Below, piece by piece: positions 26,080 to 38,094 of a stretch of 64,000 nucleotides of DNA. The position numbers were made by a program, and so were the translations under genes. The notes under the pieces were generated by a model. The model worked only from the letters and a program-made list of their open reading frames with translations, searched no databases and had not been told where the DNA came from. The DNA comes from Lota lota (lineage: Eukaryota; Chordata; Actinopteri; Gadiformes; Lotidae), in NCBI GenBank assembly GCA_026745465.1, contig JACYXH010000812.1:3324454-3388453 (forward strand). Reading direction: 5' to 3'. Position 1 is the stretch's first letter; the number at the start of each line of letters is the position of its first letter.

Positions 26080-27640
26080 ACCCTTTCTTCTACAGACTTC
26101 AGAGTGGAGTGAACTGATAACCTTGGTCCATCACTGCGTTGTGGACTCCTAGCGGCGAGGGAGTCTCAACAGAATACCACTTACGATACGGTATACGCAC
26201 TCCTACGCGCACCTACACACTCCTACACACTCCTTCCATCTCTCTTCCACCTCCCCAGTATGAACCCTGTGCATGTGTCTTGCTCTCTGGCTCGCTCCCT
26301 CACACTCTTTCTCTCTCTCTCCCTCTCTCTCTGCTTCTTTACTGACCAATATTCAGACTACTACACCAATAGGGTCGTGTCAATTCGTCTCACAAATCCG
26401 ACTTTAGACTATTAATCTAAAGTCTGAGAACAGACAAGCTCAAATACAGGTGATTACTGGGTGAAATGTTTGACATTTTTGCGTTTAATATTTGTTTCAA
26501 CCAATCATGTTCCTGGAGGCAGGGATCTGTACTCAGCCAGCACTAGGAAACCTTTCCCAGTGGGAAGACAAGCTAAAAACCCAGACACCAACGTTCACCA
26601 ACAAAAAAGGGTCTGAAAGGTTTCAAATACTTGTAGACTGTATTCTGTAGAAGTACAAACATACGAATCCCCTCATGAAAGCGTCATCCACTCATTTGAA
26701 GGAGTTGAGCTATGGTAGAATATCTCCGTAACAAAATAGGAAACAAGGCGTAACTTCACCCATAGAGTTGTAGGGTTCCGGCCCAGGCTCTGTGCCTTCT
26801 GGCCCCTGCTAAAGCATAATAGGACTGTTGGATCTGAGATTATGCGTCAGTTAAACTCTTGTGAAGGTCCCAATACGGCAATCCACCATTATTCCTACAA
26901 AAAAAACGAAAGCTCTTGGAAGGTATTTCCACCGTGAAATATTTCCACCATATAATATTTACGCGCAGACGTCCACTCCCTGTGTTTTAGACACTTTGTT
27001 TGTGTTGAACTGGCATATAGCCTATGCTGCGACCAGCCTCTATGATCTGCTCCGATTCCAACATGAAGGATGCGCTTCATCCAGAATGGATGAAGTGAAT
27101 GCCAGAGTGAGACGTTGCTGGCAGTGGATGCTTCAGTGAGGGGTTTGTTTTGAACGTGCGTGTGTGTGTGTGTATGGGGGTATGTGTGTGTGAGTGCCTG
27201 CCCATGAAAAAAACAAAATGTCCCTCAACTGCTTCTCTTCGACAGTAGAAGTGAGCCTCCCAAATGCGTAATGCTTCTGACTTGCATCTGATATTATATA
27301 TCCTTGTCCAAGATGCGTTGTCCATGGTTTCACGACGATAACGATTTCGATTAAACTCCGCAAATCACTGAGAACTATTAAGCCACAATCCTTTTGAGAC
27401 GTCGGGATAATCTAAATTATGAATAATGCCTGAAGCAGTCATTTTACCGCTTCACATGCCTTCTGACCCTGAAAAGTAATATCTGTGATGTGATGTCATT
27501 TTTATATTCCTCTCATTTCACTTGGATGAAGTTGGATGGAGTAGCCTTGGTTTAATTGTTGACTTCATTGGATCATAAATGAACTTGTAGCACTTTGACG
27601 AAATAGGCCTGTGCCTTCAGGAAACAATTTCACCCTGTCT
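26080..27640. other. Non-genic stretch
   Basis: Mostly unique-looking sequence with a CT-rich patch (26300-26340) and a GT patch (27158-27192). No gene seen. Confidence 0.5.
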
Positions 27641-27692
27641 AACCCTGTCTAACTCTGTCTAACCCTGTCTAACTATCTAACCCGGTCAAACC
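27640..27692. repeat. Left part of the CTAACCCTGTCTAACTCT minisatellite
   Basis: Three to four units of the same 18-bp-type repeat that resumes at 28280 on the far side of the LINE fragment. Confidence 0.85.
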
Positions 27693-28279
27693 CTCTTAGT
27701 TAGTTAGTTTATTGTCCCCGGGTGAAAATGATTTTCCGCAAAACTGTCCATCACAAGGAGAAACCCAAAAATACACCTCACACACATCCTCACACAACAG
27801 AGAACCAACAATACACATTGCACAAATCATCACAGAACAATACAGAACAGTACCAATACATAAAGTATAACACAGCAGCACACAATAGTGACAGGCAAAA
27901 TAACCCGACTTATACAGTAGTTCCCTCAGTGAGTCACCCTGCTTAGGGCTGCTATGGCTACGGGTATCAGGCTCTTGCCATAACACCCTTCTGCACCTCA
28001 GGGTCCTGAACCTGTGCCTGGAGAGCAGTGCAGAGAGATGATGATTGAGTGGGTGTGATGTCCTGTGCTGTTGTATTTGCAATGCGTGTGATGGCCTTCC
28101 AGTTGAGCTGAGAGGCTGGGAGTGGGGAGACCTATTATCTTGGCAGCAGTGTTGGATATGCATGTGAGTTTGACCCGGTTTGTGACAGAGAGCATGTTAA
28201 ATAAACAGAGGGAGCAGTAGAGCAGGTTGGGCTGAACACAACACAACTGCAGCAGTAGGAGGCGATGGTGGGGCAACAC
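27693..28279 (-). mobile_element. LINE 3' fragment (non-LTR retrotransposon)
   Basis: Read on the minus strand, the segment encodes pieces resembling the C-terminal end of fish non-LTR reverse transcriptase ORFs: LLYCSLCLFNMLSVTNRVKL and CISNTAAKIIGLP in one frame, then SALLSRHRFRTLRCRR and SLRELLYKSGYF in another. The frame changes partway, so it is decayed. It is 5'-truncated, as is usual for LINE copies. It interrupts an 18-bp minisatellite, whose units lie on both sides. Subfamily (Rex1 or L2-like) is not resolved. Confidence 0.6.
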
Positions 28280-28985
28280 AGAGTCTAACTCTCCAACCCT
28301 GTCTAACTCTCTAACCCTGTCTAGCACTGTCTAACTATTTAACCCTGTCCAGCTCTCTGACCCTGTCTAACTCTCTAACCTTGTCTAGCACTGTCTAACT
28401 CTCTAACCTTGTCTAGCACTAACTCTCTAACCCTGTCTAACTCTCTAACCCTGTCTAGCACTGTCTAACTCTCTAACCCTGTCTTACTCTCTAACCCTGT
28501 CTAACTTTATTATCCTGTCTAACTGTCTAACCCTGTCTAGCTCTCTAAACCTGTCTAATTATCTAACCCTGTCTAACTCTCTAACACTATATAACTCTCT
28601 AGCCCTTTCTAAATATCTGACCCTGTCTAACTCTCTACCCTGTTTAACTCTCTGACACTGTCTAACTCTCTAACCCTGTCTAACCATGTCTTACTCTATA
28701 ACCCTGTCTAACTCTCTAACACTATATAACTCTCTAACCCTTTCTAAATATCTGACCCTGTCTAACTCTCTTCCCTGTCTAACTCTAACTCTCTAACCCT
28801 GTCTAACTCTATAACCCTGTCTAACTCTCTAACTGTGTCTAACTCTCTGACCCTGTCTAACTCTATAACCCTGTCTAACTCTATAACCCTGTCTAACTCT
28901 CTAACTGTGTCTAACTCTCTGACCCTGTCTAACTCTCTGACCCTGTCTAACTCTCTAACCCTGTCTAACCCTGTTAAACCCCACA
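28280..28985. repeat. 18-bp minisatellite, roughly 38 units
   Basis: Tandem variants of CTAACCCTGTCTAACTCT over about 700 bases, with sub-variants (CTAGCACTGTCTAACTCT, CTATATAACTCTCTAACC). The unit length being a multiple of three gives a repeated LDRVRE-type frame on the minus strand, which is an artefact. Confidence 0.93.
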
Positions 28986-29563
28986 ACTTTGTCAAGCCCT
29001 GTACCTGTAACTTTTTTGTTACAGGCATGAGTTTTGGATCAAATAAAAACCCAAGTTAAACTTTTTACCCGCTGTTAACACTTTTCTTGAAATTATTTGA
29101 GTGTCGTAGGACTAAAAACAACGGAGGAAAAATGTAGCAGGCCAGTTCAGGGGTCAAGCCACCTATTGCAGTGGCTCACTCACTGCATTGACTGCATGTT
29201 TGTGTACACCCTCAAACCCCGCAAGTACAACACCACTGGCCTGCTTCCCAGCAATAAATATAAAGTAACGTATTGCACGCCCACTCAACACTCACATCAG
29301 TAGCCTATGTCTGGCGGGTGGGCTAGTCTAAACACTGCATAATGTCCTCACACCTTGCGTCTCGGATCGAGAATTATTAGAAAAAAGAACATTTTCGCCT
29401 ACGCTTAGTAGGAATAGTAATAGTAGTAGTAGCGGTCGTAGCGAGGAGCGAGTGTTCATCTACGCCTTAAAGTTTTTATGAACTGACAAGAGGAACCCTG
29501 CGTGTCGAGAATACAAAATGCACCACGTGGCATGCTCACTCTCTCTCTCTCACACACACATGC

Positions 29564-29571
29564 ACACATAT

Positions 29572-29630
<59 letters not shown>

Positions 29631-29648
29631 ACACCACACCACACACAC
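29564..29648. repeat. (CA)n microsatellite
   Basis: Pure CA repeat of about 60 bases, followed by CCACA units. Confidence 0.93.
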
Positions 29649-31735
29649 GCAGTAGGAATGTAATGAATGTATAGAGGGCCTGATTTGGGCAAGCCTATTC
29701 TCTGCCGCTGTTCATCCTCATTGCCATTCATGGGTTGTTTGATTGGAGGTAATGATATTCCCCCGGGCACACACACATACAGACAGGGGGGGGGGGGGGG
29801 GTGCAGGGGTATGTGAGTGTATGTGAGCGTGTCAGTGTTTGTGTGTATGCCTACATGTGTGTATGTCTGCATAATTATATATGTATGTATGTGTTTTTAC
29901 GTATTTGTATGCATATTCATGTGTATCATGTGTGTGTATGTGTGTGTGCATGCGTGTGTGCGTGCGTGTGTGTTGGAAATGGTGGGCGCTTAGGTCCTTG
30001 TTGTCCCACAGTCAGCATAAACCATGGTCTGCTGCTGACTCAAGCACCAGGGCAAACTCTATACCCCCCCCCCCCCCCCCCGGCCCCCTTCACCACCCCC
30101 AGCCCGCTCTGAGGCTGGGACTTGGAGGTGGAGGTTGGAGGCTGCTTTGTGGGAAGTCAGCTAAAATCTCCATCATCTCAGGGTCTCCAGAGGACAGTGG
30201 GCCTGAATAGCAATAGCAGAGTTAGGCTTGTGATTATTCCATACACCTCCTGTGACACCAGCTCCTTCACCACCTCCACCACCTCCAGGGCTACGTCTCT
30301 GGCTCCCTCGCCCTACGTCTCATTGTTAGTCCATGTGTCTCAGTCTCTCGTCTCTTTCTCTCACTCTTGTACTTTCTCTCCATCTTTCTTTTTCCTCTTC
30401 TATCTCCTCCTCGGCTATCCGTCAATAGTTAGTGTTCTTGTCATTTGTGTGTTGGTTGTTAATCCTTTCCCTCTCTCTCCCTCTATCGGTCTCTTTCTAT
30501 GCATCTTTCTCTTTGTCACTGCCATTCTCCCTCTCCTTCTCTCTGGGCCTCTTTCTCTCCATCACCTCAACCCTTCCACCTCTCAATCCCTCTCTTTCAC
30601 TCTGTCACTCACTGTCTTCTCCCCTCTGCTCTCTCTCACCCACTCACCCACTCCCCCACCCCCACGCACACACACACTTCTCTCTCTGTCACCCCTCCCT
30701 CCCTCCCTTCACCTGTATCTTCAAGCCAACCTCACTACATCCTTCTCTCCCTATCTATCTCCATAATCCCTCCCTCTCTCTCTCCCATTACCCTCCACCC
30801 CAACACCCAACACCCACCCCACCCTGCCCCATACCCTCTACCTTCTCCCCAGCAGCCAGCGAGGAAGGCGGGGGGATATTTATGGTCTTCTCCCATGGGT
30901 GCATATAGCTGGCAGTGGGGAGCGGAGCAGGGGAGACAGATCGATGACAAAGCCCTGTCACAGCCGCTGAGCGTTATTCATGGGAAGATAGCGCTTGAAA
31001 GGCTGCGCATCGCGGCGCTTAATGAATTAAAGAAGTCGCCGGCCAAGTTTGCTCAGGCAGGACGGCAAGTGTCAATATCATCCACTTTTATGAGGTGAGG
31101 AAAGAGATTCATTTATATATATATATATATATATATAGAACAAGATCCTACGTGTGTTTGGCTTGACAAGGCTCAGCCAATGGCCAGAAGGCACATAGTT
31201 GAAATTCCAAGGTTTCTGGTTTACTGGAAAATACCCAGGACTTCAATCTCTTCCTCGCCGTAAATAAAACAATTCCTCCATTTCTTTCTCCTTGGATGTC
31301 GACTTGGTTTCTCTGGAATAACACAATCGCAACAAAAAAACCTAAAAGAACGGATAAGACTCAATTAAATCAGAAGATTTCATTTCAATTTCCTTTTAAA
31401 TGTTACCCGGAGCCACCTCACCACTACTGGTACTCAGCGGTGTACGTATATGAAACGGTATTAAAAGTTTCCGGAGGAGAGGTGAAGAGCTTGGTGTTTA
31501 GATTGTTTTGTTTGATTGTTATTCCCCGTGCAGGGCATGCTTGGTTTATAAATGTGACGGTTTATGAGAGAAATATAGAATGAGAGGTTTGTCCCCATCA
31601 CAGCTGTTGGAAAGTTTCCCTTTGTCCTGTCTAGTATCCTGTTGCTGATGCACAGACCCCTGGGAACATGGTGGAATATCCCTTTGTTTCCCCTTCACAT
31701 TTATTTGCCACTGAAGTCCCAACCCACTGGTATAT

Positions 31736-31905
31736 CTGTCTGTATGTCGGTCTGTCTATCATCTATATATCTGTCTATCTGTCAATCATCCATCCATTTA
31801 TCCGTCCGTCTGTTCGTCCGTCCGTCTGGCCGGCTGTCTGTCTGTCTACCAATCTATCAATCCTCCATCTGTCTGTCTGTCTGCCTGTGTGACAATCATC
31901 TATGC
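31736..31905. repeat. Tetranucleotide repeat (TCTG/TCTA/TCCG)n
   Basis: Degenerate tetranucleotide block of about 170 bases with TCTG, TCTA, TCCA and TCCG units. Confidence 0.85.
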
Positions 31906-31946
31906 ATATCCATATGTCTGTCCATCTGTCTACAAGTCTTTATGTG

Positions 31947-32060
31947 TGCATGCAGGCATGTATGCATGTATTTATGTATGTATGCATGCATGAATGCATG
32001 TATGTATGTATGAATGTATGCATGCATGCATGTATGTATGTATGAATGTATTTAGTATGT
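31947..32060. repeat. Tetranucleotide repeat (ATGT/ATGC)n
   Basis: Block of ATGT, ATGC and GAAT units, about 110 bases, close to the TCTG-type block. Confidence 0.88.
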
Positions 32061-34469
32061 GCTTTGGAATATGTATGTAGGCAATTTATGTATGCAGGTA
32101 TGTATCTCAGTATATTATTTTTATATAGAATTATCATTTTGTTATCTGTCTTGTTAATTCATCCTCTCCTGTGTTTTCCTAGACTTTGTGCGGCACAGTG
32201 GAGAATTGGGAGCATTTCAAACAAAAGGTTTCATGTTAAAGAATTGTGTCCGCCATTTAGCAATTAACACAAAATAAAGGTAGCCATGATAATTCGTGAG
32301 ACCCCATGCATTCTGTGATGAGCGCCTGAACACAGCTTATCATCGTATCATAATGTTAACACACAGGGCAATTATTCTTCACAGAGGCGTGAAATTGATT
32401 TAGAATATTCTCTTTTTATCCTTCCCACACTATTTGAGAACTGTTCCTGTGAGACGACCTCTGACAAATTCAATTTAAAACAACACTTGAATCTCATTTT
32501 GCCTTTTAGCCAAAAGGCGTCATCTCTCATCGTTGAACTAGTTTTGTGCTTTTGGATTTTGAGTCTTTAAAAAATATTCAATCGACAGAGGAAATACTTT
32601 CATTGACACTGCCTATGAAGTGATTTTATAAATGTGTTAGATAATTCGTCTTTTTTTCCAAAACCCTTGAACTAATTGTCCTTGAACACCAGTTATGTTT
32701 TTCCCATTACAAGTTGTTAGAAATATAAATCTTAATTCCTCTTCACAATTTAGCAGGGCCAACGTTAGTGCTTTTGAATAAAATATATATATATTTCTAA
32801 CTAATTAGAAAAATCATGAGCTGACTTGAAGCCTCTGACACACAAAAATCTAGACAAACATGAATCTGTTTGACAATGTGATCGCCTCCTTGCTCTTGAA
32901 GATCGGCGCCACCTGGTGGTGATTACATGTGATTGTTGGGTAAAATGGGCTGAATGTCACTGAGACGTTCCTGAAACAATCTTTGCTTTGATTTGCATAA
33001 AAAAAAGTTGTCTACTATTTAGTTTATCTCTTTTCTCAAGATAATATTTTACTTTCGATTCCATGTTCATTCCATATTATTTTGAAATATATTATTTTGA
33101 AATATATACGCTCACAAAAAAAGGCCAACCATTACATTCCCTTTCGAAGTTTCAGCAAAAGATTGCATTGCTGTTGCATCACTTGAGGACTTCTGACCAA
33201 AAACCTGAAAAACCTGACAGCATGGGCTGACGGTTGAGGCTTGTTAAACTTAAAACGAAAACCATGGCTGCCTTTTTCATGAAGTTGGTTTTAATGCTGG
33301 CAAGTGCATCTCGAATTCGGCTCGACGTCCACATGTCTACGGGCGGGAAAAGGTCAAGGTGCGTATAACAGCCGGTTTTTCTATACCACGTTTGCGAAGG
33401 TTCTCATTAGACTAGGAGCTATACCGCTCTTACCTCCGCCCCCGCCCTTTCTGACACTCATTTCAACACGCCGGGTGGTTTTATGAGCTTGTCATTATTG
33501 TATGTCGATCATTATTTCATATCGAAATCGATAAGACGTAGGCCAGTTGAGATTAACGTAGTCCTACGTGGCATTTACTACCTAAATATAGTTAGTAAAT
33601 TCCACTATATGTACAGTGAGTGACCTTTAGGTAATTGTTAATTAATAGAAAAGCCATAGGACTAGATGTACTTAGTAGACCTGTGCCCTTTAAAGCTTAA
33701 TGTGTCCATTGGTTTCGTAAGGTTGTGCTCTTTCGGCTAAATTAACGTTATATACTATATGTGCTTATTATGTGCATCTGTTTATCATTAGAGGGTGGAT
33801 TAGTGGCAGTGTGCTATATATTTTACCGTATTTCAACATATTTTCTTGGATTAGCTGCTGGTTATTTGTCAAGTTGGCCCATCCATGAGAGGAAAAAAAT
33901 CAGGGTTGATGCTTATCTTTATAAAGGCTAAAAGAGGAACAGTACTTTGTGTTTTTAGAGTGACAAACATTTTTTTTATAAAATAAATCAAAAGACAAAA
34001 CATTAAATATAGTAGAAAGGGAAGTGGAAACTGTGAGATTATTGTCTAATTTTAATGGAAACAGAGAATGTACAACAGAGGAAAAATAGACAGACACAAA
34101 TTCAAACTTGTTTAGATCCTAACACACAACTATACAAGAGGATGTTTGTTTCAAACATACATAGTAATTGATGCACACAATTAACATAGTTTTTTCATGG
34201 TACACTGAAAACCTGGTCAACCCTTTTAAATGTCCCCATTTTTGGAGCAAACAACAACAATTCTTCAAATACTTGTAACACTATTATTAACTGTATCATT
34301 ATTATAATTCAGGAATGATGCTATTAGCTTGACTCACAACACGTCGTTACTATAATGGCTTGTGGTGTCCATGACGGGATGCATAAAGGAACAAACTCCT
34401 CCCTCCTCCAGCCGCCATTCCGCTGCGTAGCCGATAATGCTAATGTTCTTGTTACTGGTCAGCAACTGC

Positions 34470-36119
34470 TCACTTCTGCTGGTACCCGCTCAGGTAGCCG
34501 CTGAGGAAGTTTTCGAAACTCGGAGCGGCGTGGGAGCGGGTGATGCGAGTAGGCTCATCGGCAGCGGTGGGCTCATCTGCGGCGCCGATGGCGGCGGCGG
34601 TGGCGGGCTTGGCGCGACGCAGGCGGCAGTTGTAATCGATCTCAGGATCGCAATCGGGGTGGGGCAGGATGATGTCGTCTGGGCCAGAAGCCTTGGCTGC
34701 CACCGCTACGTCTGCGGGCGAGGAGAACTTTCCACAGCTGGGGTCGAAGGGGTGGCAGTAGGGCTTGGCCGGGGCCTTGACACCGGCCGGGGCCTTGGGG
34801 TGGTCGTCCACGGCGATGCAGTCCTTGTCATAGTGCACATAGCAGTCGTGGCCCTCCCTGGTCTTGCCATGGACCCCGAGCCTGTAGCGGACCTGATTGA
34901 TTGATTGATTGATTGATTGATGGACTGACTGATTAATTAATTTTTTGTTAAAAGATTCTACCACTTGTCTTTGGCAAATCAGATCAACAGGAAGATACCA
35001 CAATAGACACTCATGATGCACCATTTCACTACATGTTTCACTATGTGTTTCACTACACGTTTCACTATGTGTTTTTATATGGTAAACAGAAGAAAACAAC
35101 AGACAAACAGACACAACCATTTCAACGGACAAGAGGAACTGATTTGAGACTGAAATCATTTATCCTAAAGCAAAGCCACACATTTTGGGGACTCAGACCT
35201 GGTGCTCGGGCAGCTGCGGTTGGGGCTTCCGCAGGTAGTGCGCCGCGGCCAGGATGCAGTAGGGGTTGGTGCGCGGGTCGCAGGTCAGAGGGGCGGGGAC
35301 GGATGCGGCCGCGACGGCGGCGGGTGCCGCCGGCGCATCCTTCTGGAGGTACTCCAGCACGGGCTTGGTGAGGCCGGACAGCTTGGTGGCAGTCAGGGGG
35401 TTGCAGCCGCCGTCAAACAGCGGGTTACAGTGCTGCTCCTTGGGAGACCCGTCGGCGGACAGCGGGGCGGGGCCCGCCTCGGACACGCACAGGGGGTCGA
35501 CGGCCGGGTCGCAGCTGGGGTACAGCATGTGGTAGAAGCCGGTGGGCGCCTTCTGGACCAGCACGGGCTTGCAGTAGGGGTCCTTGGGGTTGCAGTTGAG
35601 TGCGGCGTAGGAAGGCGCCGGGCCGGACACGGGGCGGTAGCCGTAGGCCGCTCTCAGGTGGTACTGCAGGCATTCCACGTCCTCGGGCTTGCAGATCCTC
35701 AGCAGCTCGACCCTCTGCTCGTGGCTGAGGAAGGGCTCCAGCACGGGGGCGTAGTAGTAGTAGCCGGTGGGGGTCTTCATGGGTGCGGGCAGCATGGGGC
35801 TGAAGATGGGGGCGGGGACCTTGACCGGAGCTGGCGCGGGCTCCAGGGACACTCCCTTGGTGAGCATGGGGAACATGCAGAAGGGGTCGGTGTACGGGTT
35901 GCACATGTGCACGGCGGCCGTCTTGATGGGGGCTGGCATCACCATGGAGGCCTTGGGCTTGCTAGTGGATTCGGCGATGCATTCCGGGTCGTCAGAGTTG
36001 GCACAGCTCTTGTAGATCTCGCTGAGGTGATTGAGGTAGTGGTTGAAAGCAGGGCCCTCCTCGGACCGGTGCTTGTTCTGCAGCCAGGTCAGGTAGAGGC
36101 GGTCCAGGTCCTCAATCTG

Positions 36120-36156
<37 letters not shown>

Positions 36157-37639
36157 CTTAATACAAAACCAAAATAATTGAATTAAACTAATAAATGTTT
36201 GGTTAAAGTCAACAACAAAAATATCTAACTATAATTAGGGGTCTCTGTAGGTATGTCTGTGCTTTGATTTTCTCCACAATGCTCCATCCGATCGAAGACA
36301 CACTTGGAGGGTGTATTGTTGAGGAAAAAAGGAAGTGCAGTGTCAAGTATGATGTTTGTATGAGTAGTTCTCATAAAAGCTGCATACAATACCTGATCAC
36401 GCAGGTTTCAAACTGGCATTGCACTATAAATTAGAAAAACTATCAATATTGAGAAATGAACATCGATCGAATAACAAACAGTTATTGTCTCAAACTCATC
36501 TTGAAGTGAGAGTTTCTGGGTTTTCAGTTTATAACCAAACAAGCTAATCTGATTTGTAATAATACAAATATACACTTATATTAGTTTCGTAATACTTGGT
36601 TTTTCTTTTGTATAGGGCTTGTACATCGCAACGTCACATCGTAATGACCGCCGACATTTTGGGAGCATGGGAGCATTGGAATGTTAGTCATTATGTAGCT
36701 AGTAATGTTTTTTGCTCATTGTTTATTAATTAATCATGAAATGATTTTTCATTATGGGAGACATTGTCGTGTTTGAAACTGTCACAGCATTTCTCATGCG
36801 CAAAACGTTTTAATTAGCTTAGTTAAAGTATATGTACGTTGATTGAGGATTATACAGTACTACAACTCTCTTGAGTACTCTCAATATGGTGGATAATCGC
36901 CACCATATACAAAAGTCCCATGATGCATTCTGGTGTACAAGTCCTGTTCGGTGCTTTAGTCCTTGTGGCACCATTTGCAAAAAGGATTAATGATGAATGA
37001 AGGCCACTCACTCCTTCCTGGTTGTGAGTCTCAGTGAAGATCTTGTACCATGCCCAGAAGTCAGGGACACGCTGGAACTGCGGCAGGGTCATGAAAGCAA
37101 TGTTTCTTCTGTTGCGCACCAGCTTCTGCTCTTCGCTCACTGAATCACTTGACACCGCAGATACTGAAATCACAATAGGGGATACCAGTCAGATAGTAAA
37201 GTATGAGGCAATTTAAATCACATTTGGGTGGGTGTGTCTGTGTGTGTATGTGTGTGTGTGCATTTGTGCATGCGTGCACGAGTGCGTGTGTGTATGCGTG
37301 TATGCGCCAGGCATCAATGCATGTCACATTGGACAAGTAGAGCGAAAGATAAATAGACGACGGAAGGATAGATGAACGCAGACATTTTGCACTTATGCAT
37401 AAACTGACTATTGAAACGTGACCACGAAATAAAAAAGTAAACATTTGAACGATACAGGAAATGATCGGATGAGTGACTCCATGTGTTAATATCAAAACAT
37501 CCTCAATAGATGATTGGCTTTATTGCTTGCTAAACCATTTCTGAAGAACTAAAGGAAAAAATGTCTAGTGTAGCACAAAACTTCTCACCGTCCTCCTTAT
37601 GCTGATCTACTGGCACCGCCCCCAGAAAGTCTGTAAAAC

Positions 37640-37677
<38 letters not shown>

Positions 37678-38002
37678 AACATAAAACAGTAGCTGGGACA
37701 TTATGAGGACCAGATGTCTTGGCTTTCCAATAAGAAAATGCTGAGGCGCTAATACTTCGCCCCTGGGAGACGACGGTGAGGCGCTGGGTCTCTGGCGCCC
37801 CGGCCCATGCAACATCCTGTGGCTAAACAAGCCTACCCCCTCCTCTCAAACCCCCAGACCCTCCCCTCATATCTATATATTAACATACACACCAAAGGAC
37901 ACATGGTGGGTCTGGCTGTGGCTGGTTTATTAGGCAGTCGCCTTGCTCTTCATGGAGCTAACCTGTAAAACTACAAAGAGCACCAGGAACGTCCACAAAG
38001 CA

Positions 38003-38094
<92 letters not shown>

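Larger units (their letters stand above)
28990..34440. other. Non-genic stretch, repeat-rich on the left
   Basis: It contains a CA tract (29564-29632), G and C runs (29785-29801, 30063-30081), CT/CCA-rich DNA (30330-30850), a TA tract (31117-31137) and two tetranucleotide blocks. From 32100 to 34440 the sequence is AT-rich without visible repeats or genes; a short TGAAATATATTATTT direct repeat lies near 33080. Confidence 0.5.

Noticed and set aside
28762-29059. LDRVRE-type repeated peptide frames
   Set aside because: They are artefacts of an 18-bp minisatellite whose unit length is a multiple of three.
30122-31098. Frames of about 200 codons rich in Ser, Leu and Pro
   Set aside because: They arise from CT- and CCA-rich low-complexity DNA; no splice sites or domains are visible.
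35202-36161. Plus-strand 319-codon frame
   Set aside because: It lies exactly opposite the largest actinodin exon and is a shadow of its GC-rich third positions.
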